From positions 62,001 through 126,000 of the forward strand of contig JAGVMP010000011.1 in NCBI GenBank assembly GCA_020053735.1: a stretch of 64,000 bases of DNA, read 5' to 3'. Shown here one piece after another: positions 7,385 through 16,250 of the stretch (positions within the stretch are counted from its first letter, which is position 1; each line of letters opens with the position of its first letter). A program made the translations under genes and the position numbers. The notes under the pieces are model-generated. The model was not told the origin of the DNA and searched no databases. It was given only the letters and a program-made list of their open reading frames with translations. This stretch comes from Pseudomonadota bacterium (GTDB lineage: Bacteria; Pseudomonadota; Gammaproteobacteria; Burkholderiales; Methylophilaceae).

Positions 7385-9781
7385 GTGCAGCCAAGTAACC
7401 CACATTTATCTAAGCTACTATCCAAGCTACGGCGTTGCAACACTGCAATCGCTATATGGCTATTGATGATCGTCGTCAGCTTGGTCATTATTAGCCGTAG
7501 CCAGTTTACTGCAGACTTATCCGCATTCTTGCCTAGCAATCCTACGGCGGAACAGCAATTACTGATGGATCAGCTCAAGGACGGTTTAGCCTCACGCCTG
7601 ATATTAGTCGGCATAGAAGGCGCAGACCTGGCCACCCGCGCTACGCTTTCTAAAACAATAGCAAAAAACCTGCGTAGCAATCCAGCTTTCGTCAGTGTGA
7701 ATAATGGCGAGGCGATTACTACAGAACGTGACCGCAGCTATCTGTTCAATCACCGTTACCTGTTAAGCCCAGCAGTTACACCTCAACACTTTACTGTAGA
7801 TGGCTTGCATACCGCCATTAGCGACAGCATTGACCAGCTTGCCTCCCCTGCCGGTTTACTCACCAAATCCCTACTACCGCATGACCCTACCGGTGAAATG
7901 TTACAGCTGTTAGACGCAATGAATGCCAGTAATAAACCCGAACTCGTAGAAGGGGCATGGGCCTCACGCGATGGCGATACAGCCTTACTGCTGTTACAGA
8001 CTAGCGCTGTAGGCTCGGACACCGATGCACAAAAACAAGCAATGCAATTTATTCAGCATGAATTCGACCAGGCAACGGAATCTATAGCTGTCAAAGCACA
8101 GCCTACCTTACTGATGACTGGTCCTGGCATGTTTTCAGTCGTTGCACGTGACACCATCAAAAGCCAAGTGCGTGTCATATTTGTTATCAGCACTGTGTTA
8201 ATTGCGCTGTTGCTGTTCGCGGTTTATAGGTCACTCTCCGCATTAGCATTGGGTTTCCTCCCTGTAGCCACTGGTATCCTAGCTGGCATCGCCTCCGTCA
8301 GTCTATGGTTTGGCGTGGTGCATGGCATCACACTAGGCTTTGGCACTGCATTGATAGGCGAAGCAGTCGACTACTCCATCTACCTATTTATGCAATCGGA
8401 CCAAACTGGCGATAGGGAACAGAGTCGCAAAAAGTGGGTTCAACTGGTTTGGCCTACGGTGAGGCTAGGCGTACTGACGTCAGTATTTGGGTTTGCCGCG
8501 CTTCTGTTGTCGGGCTTTCCAGGCTTGGCGCAGCTAGGTTTGTATTCAGTGGCGGGCTTGGTTGCTGCGGCTATCATGACACGCTATGTTTTGCCTTCTC
8601 TGCTGCCTGCCGATTTTCGTATCCGTGATGTCAGCAATGCTGGGATAACGCTATCGCATTACGCGCAACGCGCTCGACGCTTACGCTGGCCAGTCGTTAT
8701 ATTGGTGGCTGTTTCCAGCATCATCGTATACCAGCACCACCATCGTTTATGGAATACTGAACTTGCCGCACTAAGTCCAGTATCTGCGGCTGACCAAGCA
8801 CTAGACACTAGGCTGCGTGCAGGCATGGGCGCACCAGATGTTCGTTATGTCGTCGTTGTATCGGGCGACAGTCAGGAAACGGTACTCAGTGATACAGAAA
8901 AAGTATCAGCAGCTTTAGATGGATTGGTGGGGAAAGGATTACTGAGCAGTTTCGATAGCGCCAGCCACTACCTACCTAGTCTGAAGACACAACAAGCAAG
9001 GTTAGCCAGCTTGCCAACGGCAACCGAGCTAAAACTTAGGCTAACCGCTGCATTAAAAGATTTACCTGTGCAACCTTCGGTACTCGCTCCTTTTTTAACA
9101 GAGGTGGAAGCTGCACGCACCAAGCCATTGTTACAACGTACCGATTTACAAGGCACTTCAATGGCGATGGCGGTTGATGCAATGCTACTACAACAAGGCC
9201 AGCATTGGAGTTCACTGATTCCACTCACAGCACCAGAAAGTGGCAATATCGATGCAGCACAAGTACAGACTGCGCTTGACCAAGCACAGATTGAAAATAC
9301 CTTATTTGTAGATATAAAAGCTGAATCCAACCGCCTATATTCTGGCTACATGCAAGAAGCTATTTTATTATCGCTCACTGGCATCGCAGCGATTATCGTA
9401 CTGTTATTGTTTGTGCTGCGTTCGCCGTCGCGTGTCATGGCGGTTATTGTGCCACTGGCAGCTGCTGTACTCACGGTGATGGCCGGACTGACCTTGTTTG
9501 GCCAACAGCTTATTATTCTGCATTTAATAGGCTTGCTTCTGATTGTGGCTATTGGCTCTAACTACGCTTTATTCTTTAACCCAGTCAATAAGCAGGGTAT
9601 ACCAGATATTTCACCGCGCACTTACGCCTCATTGGTATTTGCGAATGTAGCGACCGTGCTGGGGTTCGGCTTACTGGCTTTTTCAAGTGTGCCAGTGTTA
9701 CAGGCGATGGGTGTCACCGTTGCCCCAGGAGTGATTCTGGCATTGGTTTTCTCAGCCGTTTTTGCACGTAACAAAGATTAA
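7385..9781 (+). CDS. MMPL/RND-family exporter
   Basis: The 798-residue protein has the twin layout of MMPL/RND permeases: an N-terminal membrane helix near residue 22, a large periplasmic loop, a group of about five helices from residue 262, a second helix near 435, a second loop and a final helix bundle from about 660. It should use the proton gradient to move the polyene-lipid out of the inner membrane. MMPL proteins are constant members of aryl-polyene and xanthomonadin clusters. The only plausible start is a GTG at 7385, 29 bases after the LolA-like stop. Confidence 0.87.
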   Translation: MQPSNPHLSKLLSKLRRCNTAIAIWLLMIVVSLVIISRSQFTADLSAFLPSNPTAEQQLLMDQLKDGLASRLILVGIEGADLATRATLSKTIAKNLRSNPAFVSVNNGEAITTERDRSYLFNHRYLLSPAVTPQHFTVDGLHTAISDSIDQLASPAGLLTKSLLPHDPTGEMLQLLDAMNASNKPELVEGAWASRDGDTALLLLQTSAVGSDTDAQKQAMQFIQHEFDQATESIAVKAQPTLLMTGPGMFSVVARDTIKSQVRVIFVISTVLIALLLFAVYRSLSALALGFLPVATGILAGIASVSLWFGVVHGITLGFGTALIGEAVDYSIYLFMQSDQTGDREQSRKKWVQLVWPTVRLGVLTSVFGFAALLLSGFPGLAQLGLYSVAGLVAAAIMTRYVLPSLLPADFRIRDVSNAGITLSHYAQRARRLRWPVVILVAVSSIIVYQHHHRLWNTELAALSPVSAADQALDTRLRAGMGAPDVRYVVVVSGDSQETVLSDTEKVSAALDGLVGKGLLSSFDSASHYLPSLKTQQARLASLPTATELKLRLTAALKDLPVQPSVLAPFLTEVEAARTKPLLQRTDLQGTSMAMAVDAMLLQQGQHWSSLIPLTAPESGNIDAAQVQTALDQAQIENTLFVDIKAESNRLYSGYMQEAILLSLTGIAAIIVLLLFVLRSPSRVMAVIVPLAAAVLTVMAGLTLFGQQLIILHLIGLLLIVAIGSNYALFFNPVNKQGIPDISPRTYASLVFANVATVLGFGLLAFSSVPVLQAMGVTVAPGVILALVFSAVFARNKD

Positions 9782-9786
9782 ACGCA

Positions 9787-10461
9787 ATGCGACACCTGAT
9801 TGATTTAGCAAATGCTGGCAAAAAAGCCAATACGCTGATCATTCTGCTACCTGGCGCCAACCACCTGCCAGAGGATTTTGTCACTCAAGGTTTTGTAAGC
9901 GCGGTCAGGCAACGTCAGCTAAATATCGATCTGGTCATGCCTGAATTGGCGTTTGACCAGATTGCTGATCAAACTGTATTGCGGAAAATCCACGATAACG
10001 TGATGCAACCTTATACCAGCTTGGGCTATCCTACCATCTGGATTGCGGGTATTTCCATAGGCGCTTATGTGGCAATCGCCTATGCACATCGCCATCCCGG
10101 GCAAGTGAATGGTTTGCTGCTGTTAGCACCGTACCTAGGCAACCGCATCACAACTGGTGAAATTGCATTAGCCGGAGGCGTTAAGGCATGGGCACCTAAT
10201 GCCATCCCTGATGACGATACAGAACGCGGTAATTGGTATTGGCTAAAAAACCATGCAAATACTGCACATACGCACACTACACATACGAATACTACAGAAG
10301 TACATTTAGGCTATGGAGAAGAAGATCGGTTTGCCGATGATATTGCAATGATGGCGCAAGTATTACCTGACGAATATGTAGATAAGATTCCAGGTGATCA
10401 CGTCTGGCCTGTGTGGCAACAGTTGTGGCACAACTTTCTAGACAAAAGATTTAGTACCTGA
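9787..10461 (+). CDS. Alpha/beta hydrolase
   Basis: This 224-residue protein resembles alpha/beta hydrolases: an early strand (TLIILLPGANHL), a nucleophile elbow GISIGAY (Ser near residue 94), a DRFADD segment in the place of the acid residue, and a late GDHVWPVW that supplies a likely catalytic His. It could be an editing thioesterase or an esterase acting on the polyene product. The run HTHTTHTNTT near residues 160-168 looks like a variable loop. It starts five bases after the MMPL gene and its TGA overlaps the next ATG. The role in the pathway is inferred only from position. Confidence 0.72.
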   Translation: MRHLIDLANAGKKANTLIILLPGANHLPEDFVTQGFVSAVRQRQLNIDLVMPELAFDQIADQTVLRKIHDNVMQPYTSLGYPTIWIAGISIGAYVAIAYAHRHPGQVNGLLLLAPYLGNRITTGEIALAGGVKAWAPNAIPDDDTERGNWYWLKNHANTAHTHTTHTNTTEVHLGYGEEDRFADDIAMMAQVLPDEYVDKIPGDHVWPVWQQLWHNFLDKRFST

Positions 10462-11291
10462 TGATGGCAAACCTTCAAGGTAACAGCGCTCAATCAAAAA
10501 ATTGGCAACCTAGTTTACTCATTAAAATCTCGGTTATCCTGCACGCTATATTGTTGGTCGTTCTACTCTTAGCACCCAAGTACTGGCCTTGGTTGTTGGC
10601 TATCTTTATTACCAATCATTTAATAATCACCGCTGTGGGTTTGTTACCCCGCTGCGACTGGCTAGGCCCGAATTGGACGAAACTGCCGCAAGCTGCGACG
10701 CGACGTAATGAAATTGCGCTTACTATTGATGACGGCCCAGACCCGCTGACAACCCGCGCTGTACTAGAGATTTTGGATTGTTACCGAGTCAAAGCCACAT
10801 TTTTTCAGATTGGTGACCATGCATTGCAGCAGCCTGAGCTATGCCGCGAGATTATTGCGCGTGGCCATGCGATTGAGAACCATAGTCAGCGACATAAGCT
10901 GTATTTTTCGCTATTGGGTCTAGGCGGCATCATGCGCGAAATCACCGATGGCCAAGAAACTTTAAGCGGCATAACTGGCATACGCCCACAGTTCTTTCGT
11001 GCGCCTGCCGGTTTGCGCAACCCCTTCCTAGAGCCAGTGTTGAGCCGTTTAGGTTTAAGGCTTGTAAGCTGGTCTGTACGTGCTTTTGATACCAAAAACA
11101 GAAATGCGGAAAAAGTTAAAAATAAACTAATCGCAGGCTTGAAGCCAGGCGCTATTATCCTACTACATGACGGCAACGCTGCTCGCACCAAAGCCGACGT
11201 GCCTATTATATTGGCTGTTCTGCCTGCCATACTAGAAGCTGCGCGCGAAAAAAATTTGCATTTTGTGACTTTAGCTGAAGCCGCCGCTTGA
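10461..11291 (+). CDS. Polysaccharide deacetylase (NodB homology domain)
   Basis: The 276-residue protein has two N-terminal membrane segments (residues 20-65) followed by a NodB-type domain. The metal-binding motif TIDDGPDP is near residue 91, HSQRH near 137, the FRAPAG motif near 178, and the late LLHDG near 234. All key carbohydrate esterase family 4 residues appear present. It should remove an N- or O-acetyl group from a sugar, perhaps one attached to the polyene-lipid by the glycosyltransferase encoded at 14653-15414. That link is inferred. The start overlaps the hydrolase stop (TGATG). Confidence 0.8.
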   Translation: MMANLQGNSAQSKNWQPSLLIKISVILHAILLVVLLLAPKYWPWLLAIFITNHLIITAVGLLPRCDWLGPNWTKLPQAATRRNEIALTIDDGPDPLTTRAVLEILDCYRVKATFFQIGDHALQQPELCREIIARGHAIENHSQRHKLYFSLLGLGGIMREITDGQETLSGITGIRPQFFRAPAGLRNPFLEPVLSRLGLRLVSWSVRAFDTKNRNAEKVKNKLIAGLKPGAIILLHDGNAARTKADVPIILAVLPAILEAAREKNLHFVTLAEAAA

Positions 11292-11370
11292 TACTACTTA
11301 CAATAATTTTGCAGTCAGTTATACTCAAACCATGTCGCATATTCCACGGTTAAAGAAAGCATAGATTTTT

Positions 11371-12582
11371 TTGAAACCATTATTACTTTCACACTTCACT
11401 GTTACCAGTTGTATCGGCATCGGGTTGCAACAAACATTGGATGCACTATTGCAAGCACGGCAAGCGCTTAAACCTTGTGATTTTGAAACCGTTGACTTAC
11501 CTACTTTCATCGGCGAGGTTGAAGGCTTGAATGATGTGAATATGCGTGACGACATGGCTGATTATGACTGCCGCAATAACCGCTTGGCACAACTTGGGTT
11601 AGAACAGGATGGATTCAATGACGCCGTGAATGCCGCCGCTGCGAAATATGGGCAAGACCGTATCGGTGTCTTTCTGGGTACTAGCACAGCTGGAATTCTA
11701 GAAACTGAGTTGGCCTTCCGTAATCGGGACAAGCTCACTGGAACGTTACCCGAGGATTTTATATACAGTAAAACCCAGAACACTTATTCAGTCGCAGATT
11801 TCACCCGTCACTATTTCAAGCTGGCAGGGCCGGCAGCGGTCGTATCCTCCGCCTGCTCTTCTAGCGCTAAGGTATTCAGCGTGGCACGGCGTATGATTGA
11901 AGCTGGCCTAATCGATGCCGCTGTCGTAGGCGGTGTCGATACCTTATGTTTAACGACGTTATATGGATTCAATTCGTTGGGGCTGCTATCAACTCAAGCC
12001 TGCCGCCCATATGACATCGCACGAGACGGCATCTCTATTGGTGAGGCCGCCGCTTTTGCCTTGCTGGAGCGCCCATCCCATGCTATGGATGACAGCGCAG
12101 TATTATTGCTGGGCATCGGTGAATCAAGTGATGCCTATCATATGTCATCCCCGCACCCCGACGGGCTGGGCGCAAAAATGGCCATGCAGCAAGCTTTACA
12201 AAGCGCCAGTATGACTCCCACTGATATCGACTATATCAACCTACATGGCACTGCTACACCCAGCAATGATGCAGCAGAAGCCAAAGCGGTTACTGCAGTA
12301 TTCACACAAGCCGTTCCATGCAGCTCTAGCAAGGGTGCTACTGGGCATACGCTTGGCGCAGCCGGTGCGGTAGAAGCTGTGATTTGTGCTCTGGCGTTGC
12401 AGCATGGATTCATTCCTAGCGGGCTCAACACAACAGAAGTGGATGCTGAACTAAAACTAGATTATCGATTAGAGAATCAACTCCAACCTTTGAAGCGCGT
12501 CATGAGTAATTCCTTTGGATTTGGCGGCACCAATTGCAGCCTGATTTTTGGCCTAGCAGGGACTAAAGGAGACGCTGGATGA
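11371..12582 (+). CDS. Beta-ketoacyl-ACP synthase (condensing enzyme)
   Basis: The 403-residue FabF/FabB-type ketosynthase has a complete Cys-His-His triad: Cys162 in SSACSSSA, His292 in NLHGTATPSND and His326 in KGATGHTLG. It should extend the polyene chain with malonyl-ACP units. The next gene encodes a ketosynthase-like protein without the active Cys, so the two probably form a heterodimer like ApeO/ApeC. The best start is a TTG at 11371; the ATG at 11332 upstream leads to a stop after ten codons. Canonical aryl-polyene clusters have an additional ketosynthase (ApeR), which I do not find here. Confidence 0.88.
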   Translation: MKPLLLSHFTVTSCIGIGLQQTLDALLQARQALKPCDFETVDLPTFIGEVEGLNDVNMRDDMADYDCRNNRLAQLGLEQDGFNDAVNAAAAKYGQDRIGVFLGTSTAGILETELAFRNRDKLTGTLPEDFIYSKTQNTYSVADFTRHYFKLAGPAAVVSSACSSSAKVFSVARRMIEAGLIDAAVVGGVDTLCLTTLYGFNSLGLLSTQACRPYDIARDGISIGEAAAFALLERPSHAMDDSAVLLLGIGESSDAYHMSSPHPDGLGAKMAMQQALQSASMTPTDIDYINLHGTATPSNDAAEAKAVTAVFTQAVPCSSSKGATGHTLGAAGAVEAVICALALQHGFIPSGLNTTEVDAELKLDYRLENQLQPLKRVMSNSFGFGGTNCSLIFGLAGTKGDAG

Positions 12583-13379
12583 CTCCCAAGCTCACCGCCT
12601 ACATTGAGGGCATCGGCCTAATCGGTCCCGGCTTTAACGACTGGGCCAGCGGCCGCCAGATACTTGCTGGTCAACAGCCTTACCAATCAGCTAAAACAGT
12701 CATCCCGATGCCTGAGCTATTGCCTGCAGCTGAACGCAGGCGCGCCAGCGATATCGTCAAGTTGACATTAGCCACTTCGCTACAAGCGATTATCGAAGCA
12801 GGCTTACAAGGTGAAAACTTGCCTAGTGTATTTTCTTTCTCGAATGGAGATGGCCTTAATTGCCACAGCATCTGTGAAATGCTGGCTTCGGATGATAGGG
12901 AGATATCACCGACGCGATTTCATAATTCCGTACATAACGCCGCAGCAGGCTACTGGAGCATTGCCACCAAAACTATGGCAACGTCCTCGGTGCTATGCGC
13001 CTTTGATGCCAGCTTTGGCGCAGGCTTACTTGATGCACTAACGCAAGTAACGGTAGATGACACGCGTTGCATCTTAATGGCCAGTGACACCCCTTATCCT
13101 GAGCCCATGTTCAGCAAGCGACCTATACCCGATAATTGTGGTATAGCGCTACTACTTGCGCCGCGGCAAGGTGGTAATAGCATCGCACAAATTCAGGTAA
13201 GTTTTACGCATGACGAAGCTTTTAAATTTTCAGACACTGCCCTAGAAGCTTTGCGCATCGCCATCCCTTCTGCACGCGGCTTACCACTATTACAATTGAT
13301 TGCCAAAGGACAGGCTAACAGCGTTGTACTGGATTATCTGGATGATTTACGTTTATTAGTAGAGGTGAAACTTTGCTAA
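12579..13379 (+). CDS. Ketosynthase-like chain-length-factor protein
   Basis: This 266-residue protein corresponds to the N-terminal ketosynthase-like domain family (PF13723 type). It retains the thiolase-fold segment FHNSVHNAAAGYWSIA but has no Cys in the nucleophile context of a ketosynthase; the nearest is SSVLCAFDASFG. It is therefore likely inactive and serves as chain-length factor or partner for the ketosynthase, as ApeC does for ApeO. Its ATG overlaps the ketosynthase stop (ATGA), consistent with equal production of the two subunits. Confidence 0.8.
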   Translation: MTPKLTAYIEGIGLIGPGFNDWASGRQILAGQQPYQSAKTVIPMPELLPAAERRRASDIVKLTLATSLQAIIEAGLQGENLPSVFSFSNGDGLNCHSICEMLASDDREISPTRFHNSVHNAAAGYWSIATKTMATSSVLCAFDASFGAGLLDALTQVTVDDTRCILMASDTPYPEPMFSKRPIPDNCGIALLLAPRQGGNSIAQIQVSFTHDEAFKFSDTALEALRIAIPSARGLPLLQLIAKGQANSVVLDYLDDLRLLVEVKLC

Positions 13380-13825
13380 ATCAGCAGTTGGATAAAGTAT
13401 GGATTGCCAACCATATCCCACATCAAGGTGATATGTGCCTGTTGGATAGCGTGCAAACGTGGGACCATGCAAATATTAGCTGTGTTGCCACCAGCCACCG
13501 TAACGCTGACAACCCCTTGCGCGCGCATGACCAGCTAGGCATCGCCAGCGGTATAGAATATGCCGCCCAGGCAATGGCGATCCATGGAGCATTATCCGCG
13601 CCTGCAGATAGTCCACGCCCAAAAGTAGGTTATCTGGTAAGTGTGCGTGGCGTAAATATGTACACAACACGCCTAGACAACATCGCTGCAGATTTATGCA
13701 TAAATGCAACATGTATGATGGCGAACGAAAGTAATATGCTATACGAATTTAGCGTGAGCGCGAATGACCGAGTACTACTAGAAGGTAGAGCGACTGTAGT
13801 GTTAAACGCCGATTCATTCCAATAG
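13373..13825 (+). CDS. Hot-dog dehydratase (ApeP-like)
   Basis: The 150-residue protein has an ApeP/FabZ-like hot-dog sequence (WIANHIPHQGDMCLLDSV), in which PHQGDMxLLD occupies the place of the dehydratase active loop, and a following helix GIASGIEYAAQAMAIH. It probably partners the smaller dehydratase at 5481-5816. A GAGGTGA ribosome site lies five bases before the TTG start at 13373, and the frame overlaps the upstream stop by seven bases. TTG appears to be the true start because the next Met lies beyond the conserved loop. Confidence 0.8.
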   Translation: MLNQQLDKVWIANHIPHQGDMCLLDSVQTWDHANISCVATSHRNADNPLRAHDQLGIASGIEYAAQAMAIHGALSAPADSPRPKVGYLVSVRGVNMYTTRLDNIAADLCINATCMMANESNMLYEFSVSANDRVLLEGRATVVLNADSFQ

Positions 13826-13879
13826 CCACTGCAATAGCGCCACTGCATTTGAGCCATTAAAATTGATTCAGGAACACAT

Positions 13880-14599
13880 ATGAAAAGAGCTTTAGTAACT
13901 GGGGGCAGCGGTGGAATCGGCGCTGCCATTTGCCGACGGCTTGCCACAGATGGTTGCCACGTTTATATTCACGCAAACAATGGCATCCAAAATGCAACCC
14001 AGCTTGCAGCAGAGATTCATGCTGCGGGTGGCAGTGCTTCCGTTTTGCAATTCGATGTAACTGACCCGGCTGCCGTGAGCGCTGCTCTTAGCCCATTGGT
14101 AGAAAATGAACCCATCCAGATTTTGGTCAATAATGCGGGCATACACGATGATGGGGTATTTCCGGGGATGAGTTCAGCACAATGGCATCGCGTCATAGAC
14201 GTATCTGTACACGGCTTCTTTAACGTCACCCAGCCTTTAATGATGCCCATGATACGCAGCCGCTGGGGTCGTATAATCAATGTGTCGTCCATCTCTGGCA
14301 TTACTGGCAACCGAGGCCAAACTAACTATTCCGCAGCCAAGGGTGCATTGAACGCAGCGACTAAATCCTTATCCCAAGAAGTCGCCAGCCGAGGCATAAC
14401 TGTCAATGCAGTGGCGCCAGGCATCATTGAAACTAATATGAGCGAGAGCACATTTGATGCACAGGCCATTGCCAATATGGTACCGATGAAACGTGCCGGC
14501 ACGGCCAAAGAAGTGGCGGATCTGGTAAGTTTCCTTGCCTCTGACCAAGCGACTTACATTACTGGACAGATAATCTCCATCAATGGTGGGATGATCTAA
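13880..14599 (+). CDS. 3-ketoacyl-ACP reductase (FabG/ApeQ-like SDR)
   Basis: This is a classical 239-residue short-chain dehydrogenase with the nucleotide motif TGGSGGIG (7-14), the NNAG motif (84-87) and the catalytic Ser137-Tyr150-Lys154 set. It should reduce 3-ketoacyl-ACP with NADPH in each polyene cycle. An AGGA ribosome site lies seven bases before ATG 13880. It is the last gene of the plus-strand cluster and faces the glycosyltransferase gene across 53 bases; no strong terminator hairpin is visible there. Confidence 0.88.
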   Translation: MKRALVTGGSGGIGAAICRRLATDGCHVYIHANNGIQNATQLAAEIHAAGGSASVLQFDVTDPAAVSAALSPLVENEPIQILVNNAGIHDDGVFPGMSSAQWHRVIDVSVHGFFNVTQPLMMPMIRSRWGRIINVSSISGITGNRGQTNYSAAKGALNAATKSLSQEVASRGITVNAVAPGIIETNMSESTFDAQAIANMVPMKRAGTAKEVADLVSFLASDQATYITGQIISINGGMI

Positions 14600-14652
14600 T
14601 TCTCAAATATTGTTGCTGACGCGTTAATCACGTTGACTTGTTAAACACGAAG

Positions 14653-15414
14653 TTAAACCTGCGATAAACGCCGCATCAATAGCATTGGCAATCGCAAGAC
14701 AAACCCCACAAACAGTCGCGTGTACATCCAAGTCAGCAATATATTGTCACGTAGGTAGCGAAAATGCGAAACGCCACCTTCCTCAATACTAAAATAACGC
14801 ACTGGTGCAGGCAGATTCACCACTCTAACACCCCGCCAGCTTAACCGTACGGCAGCCTCTGGATCAAAATCAAAATGCCGCATCCATGGATTAAAGCGCA
14901 TCACTTTTCTGAGCGGCTCTATAGGATAAATACGAAATCCAAATAGCGAATCACCGATACCACCTCCCAGTGTTTCGAGATTCGCCCACCAGTTTGAGAT
15001 TTTGCGACCCTGCACACGAATATTGGGCGCACTGGCATCAAAAATCGGTTTTCCTAGAATCATTGCATCAGGATTTTTCATGGATTCATCCATAAACTGT
15101 GGGATTAAATCTGCGGGATGCTGCCCATCGGAATCCATAGTAAGTACATGTGTAAAACCTTCGGCAGAGGCAATATGAAGCCCGTGCAAAACAGCAGCGC
15201 CCTTACCTTTGTTGCGCGATAAATGAATCACTCGCAAACCACTATCTGATTTCGCCATATCATGCAAAGTGATTTCCGACCCATCGCTACTGCCGTCAAT
15301 GATGACCCAAACCGGGTTCCAGACTTGGCGGGCGGTACGCACGGATTCATATACTTTGACGCCCGGATTGTAACTGGGAATAAGGACGATATGCGTTTTC
15401 GAAGGGCTACTCAT
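14653..15414 (-). CDS. Family 2 glycosyltransferase of aryl-polyene cluster
   Basis: The 253-residue protein is a DPM1-like GT-A glycosyltransferase: HIVLIPSYNPG at the start, TMDSDGQHPAD (the DXD-type metal site) near residue 94, and an amphipathic or membrane-embedded C-terminus (LPMLLMRRL). It should transfer a sugar to a lipid or polyene acceptor at the inner membrane. Glycosyltransferase plus acyltransferase pairs are typical of aryl-polyene clusters. The start overlaps the upstream acyltransferase stop by four bases, and the operon is convergent with the main pigment operon. Confidence 0.82.
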   Translation of the reverse strand: MSSPSKTHIVLIPSYNPGVKVYESVRTARQVWNPVWVIIDGSSDGSEITLHDMAKSDSGLRVIHLSRNKGKGAAVLHGLHIASAEGFTHVLTMDSDGQHPADLIPQFMDESMKNPDAMILGKPIFDASAPNIRVQGRKISNWWANLETLGGGIGDSLFGFRIYPIEPLRKVMRFNPWMRHFDFDPEAAVRLSWRGVRVVNLPAPVRYFSIEEGGVSHFRYLRDNILLTWMYTRLFVGFVLRLPMLLMRRLSQV

Positions 15415-16250
15415 GGCAATGTTGTCCCATGTGAATTGAGATTGGCACTCAGTTTAGGATAATCAAATCCAGAAAGTAATGACTGCTTGGCGCAAGGCCG
15501 TAAAGTCTCAGTAAAATACTCTTCTAGTTCTGCCATAAAATGGTGAGGATTGTCTGGCGGCGGGAAACGTTTACCTAATTTTATTTTATAAATCACGGGC
15601 ATGGTCGGCTTGCGAAACAGCGACCAGCCTTTGCTTAAATAGGGTGAGTTAGTTTCTATGATGAGTGTTTGCACAGGTACTTTTGCCTGCTGTGCAATCA
15701 AGGCTACACTACCCTTCAACGTATTTATGGGTTGCCGCACAGTGCGGGTGCCTTCGGGAAACAAAAGCAAATGGCTACCGGTTTTAAAGTCTTCAGTAGC
15801 CTGCATTACCATTTGCCGTATCGGTTCATTACGTATATATCGCGCTAGCCGGGCTCCTGCGCCTAGGAAAATATTGTTCATCAGCTCTGCTTTCATCACA
15901 CACGCAACATTGGGTAAGCGTGAGATCACCATGACGGCATCCAATAAACATGGATGGTTAGGGGCAATAATCATTGGGTTGTCGTTCCGCAGCACATCCA
16001 ATTCGGTTAAATCAAAGCTGCAACGCTGTGAAAGGCTCAAACTGGCTAAATAAGCACGGAATGAGATCATGATGACATAACGGCCTAGGTAGATGGCATA
16101 ACGCTCGGGTAGCAACGGATAAAGCATACAGGCAATCAATGTCCAGCATAAACTCAAGAAACCCAGCCAGATTAATCCCAAATATAAGACAAGATAATCA
16201 TAAAGTTGTAAGAACAAACCCAAAACAAAATTTGTCTTTATTCCGTTCAT
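15411..16250 (-). CDS. PlsC-type 1-acyl-glycerol-3-phosphate acyltransferase homologue
   Basis: The 279-residue protein has an N-terminal membrane hairpin (residues 8-45) and the LPLAT motifs PNHPCLLDAV (HX4D, near residue 96) and LFPEGTR (near 165). It should move an acyl group between a carrier and a glycerolipid acceptor. Placed between chorismatase and glycosyltransferase genes and overlapping both by ATGA, it probably builds the lipid part of the pigment rather than bulk phospholipid. General PlsC activity is not excluded. Confidence 0.82.
   Translation of the reverse strand: MNGIKTNFVLGLFLQLYDYLVLYLGLIWLGFLSLCWTLIACMLYPLLPERYAIYLGRYVIMISFRAYLASLSLSQRCSFDLTELDVLRNDNPMIIAPNHPCLLDAVMVISRLPNVACVMKAELMNNIFLGAGARLARYIRNEPIRQMVMQATEDFKTGSHLLLFPEGTRTVRQPINTLKGSVALIAQQAKVPVQTLIIETNSPYLSKGWSLFRKPTMPVIYKIKLGKRFPPPDNPHHFMAELEEYFTETLRPCAKQSLLSGFDYPKLSANLNSHGTTLP

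Noticed and set aside
3129-14599. Primary fatty acid synthesis cluster
   Set aside because: MMPL exporter, LolA-like carrier, acyl ligase, ApeI/ApeP-like dehydratases and chorismatase point to a pigment polyene, not housekeeping FAS.
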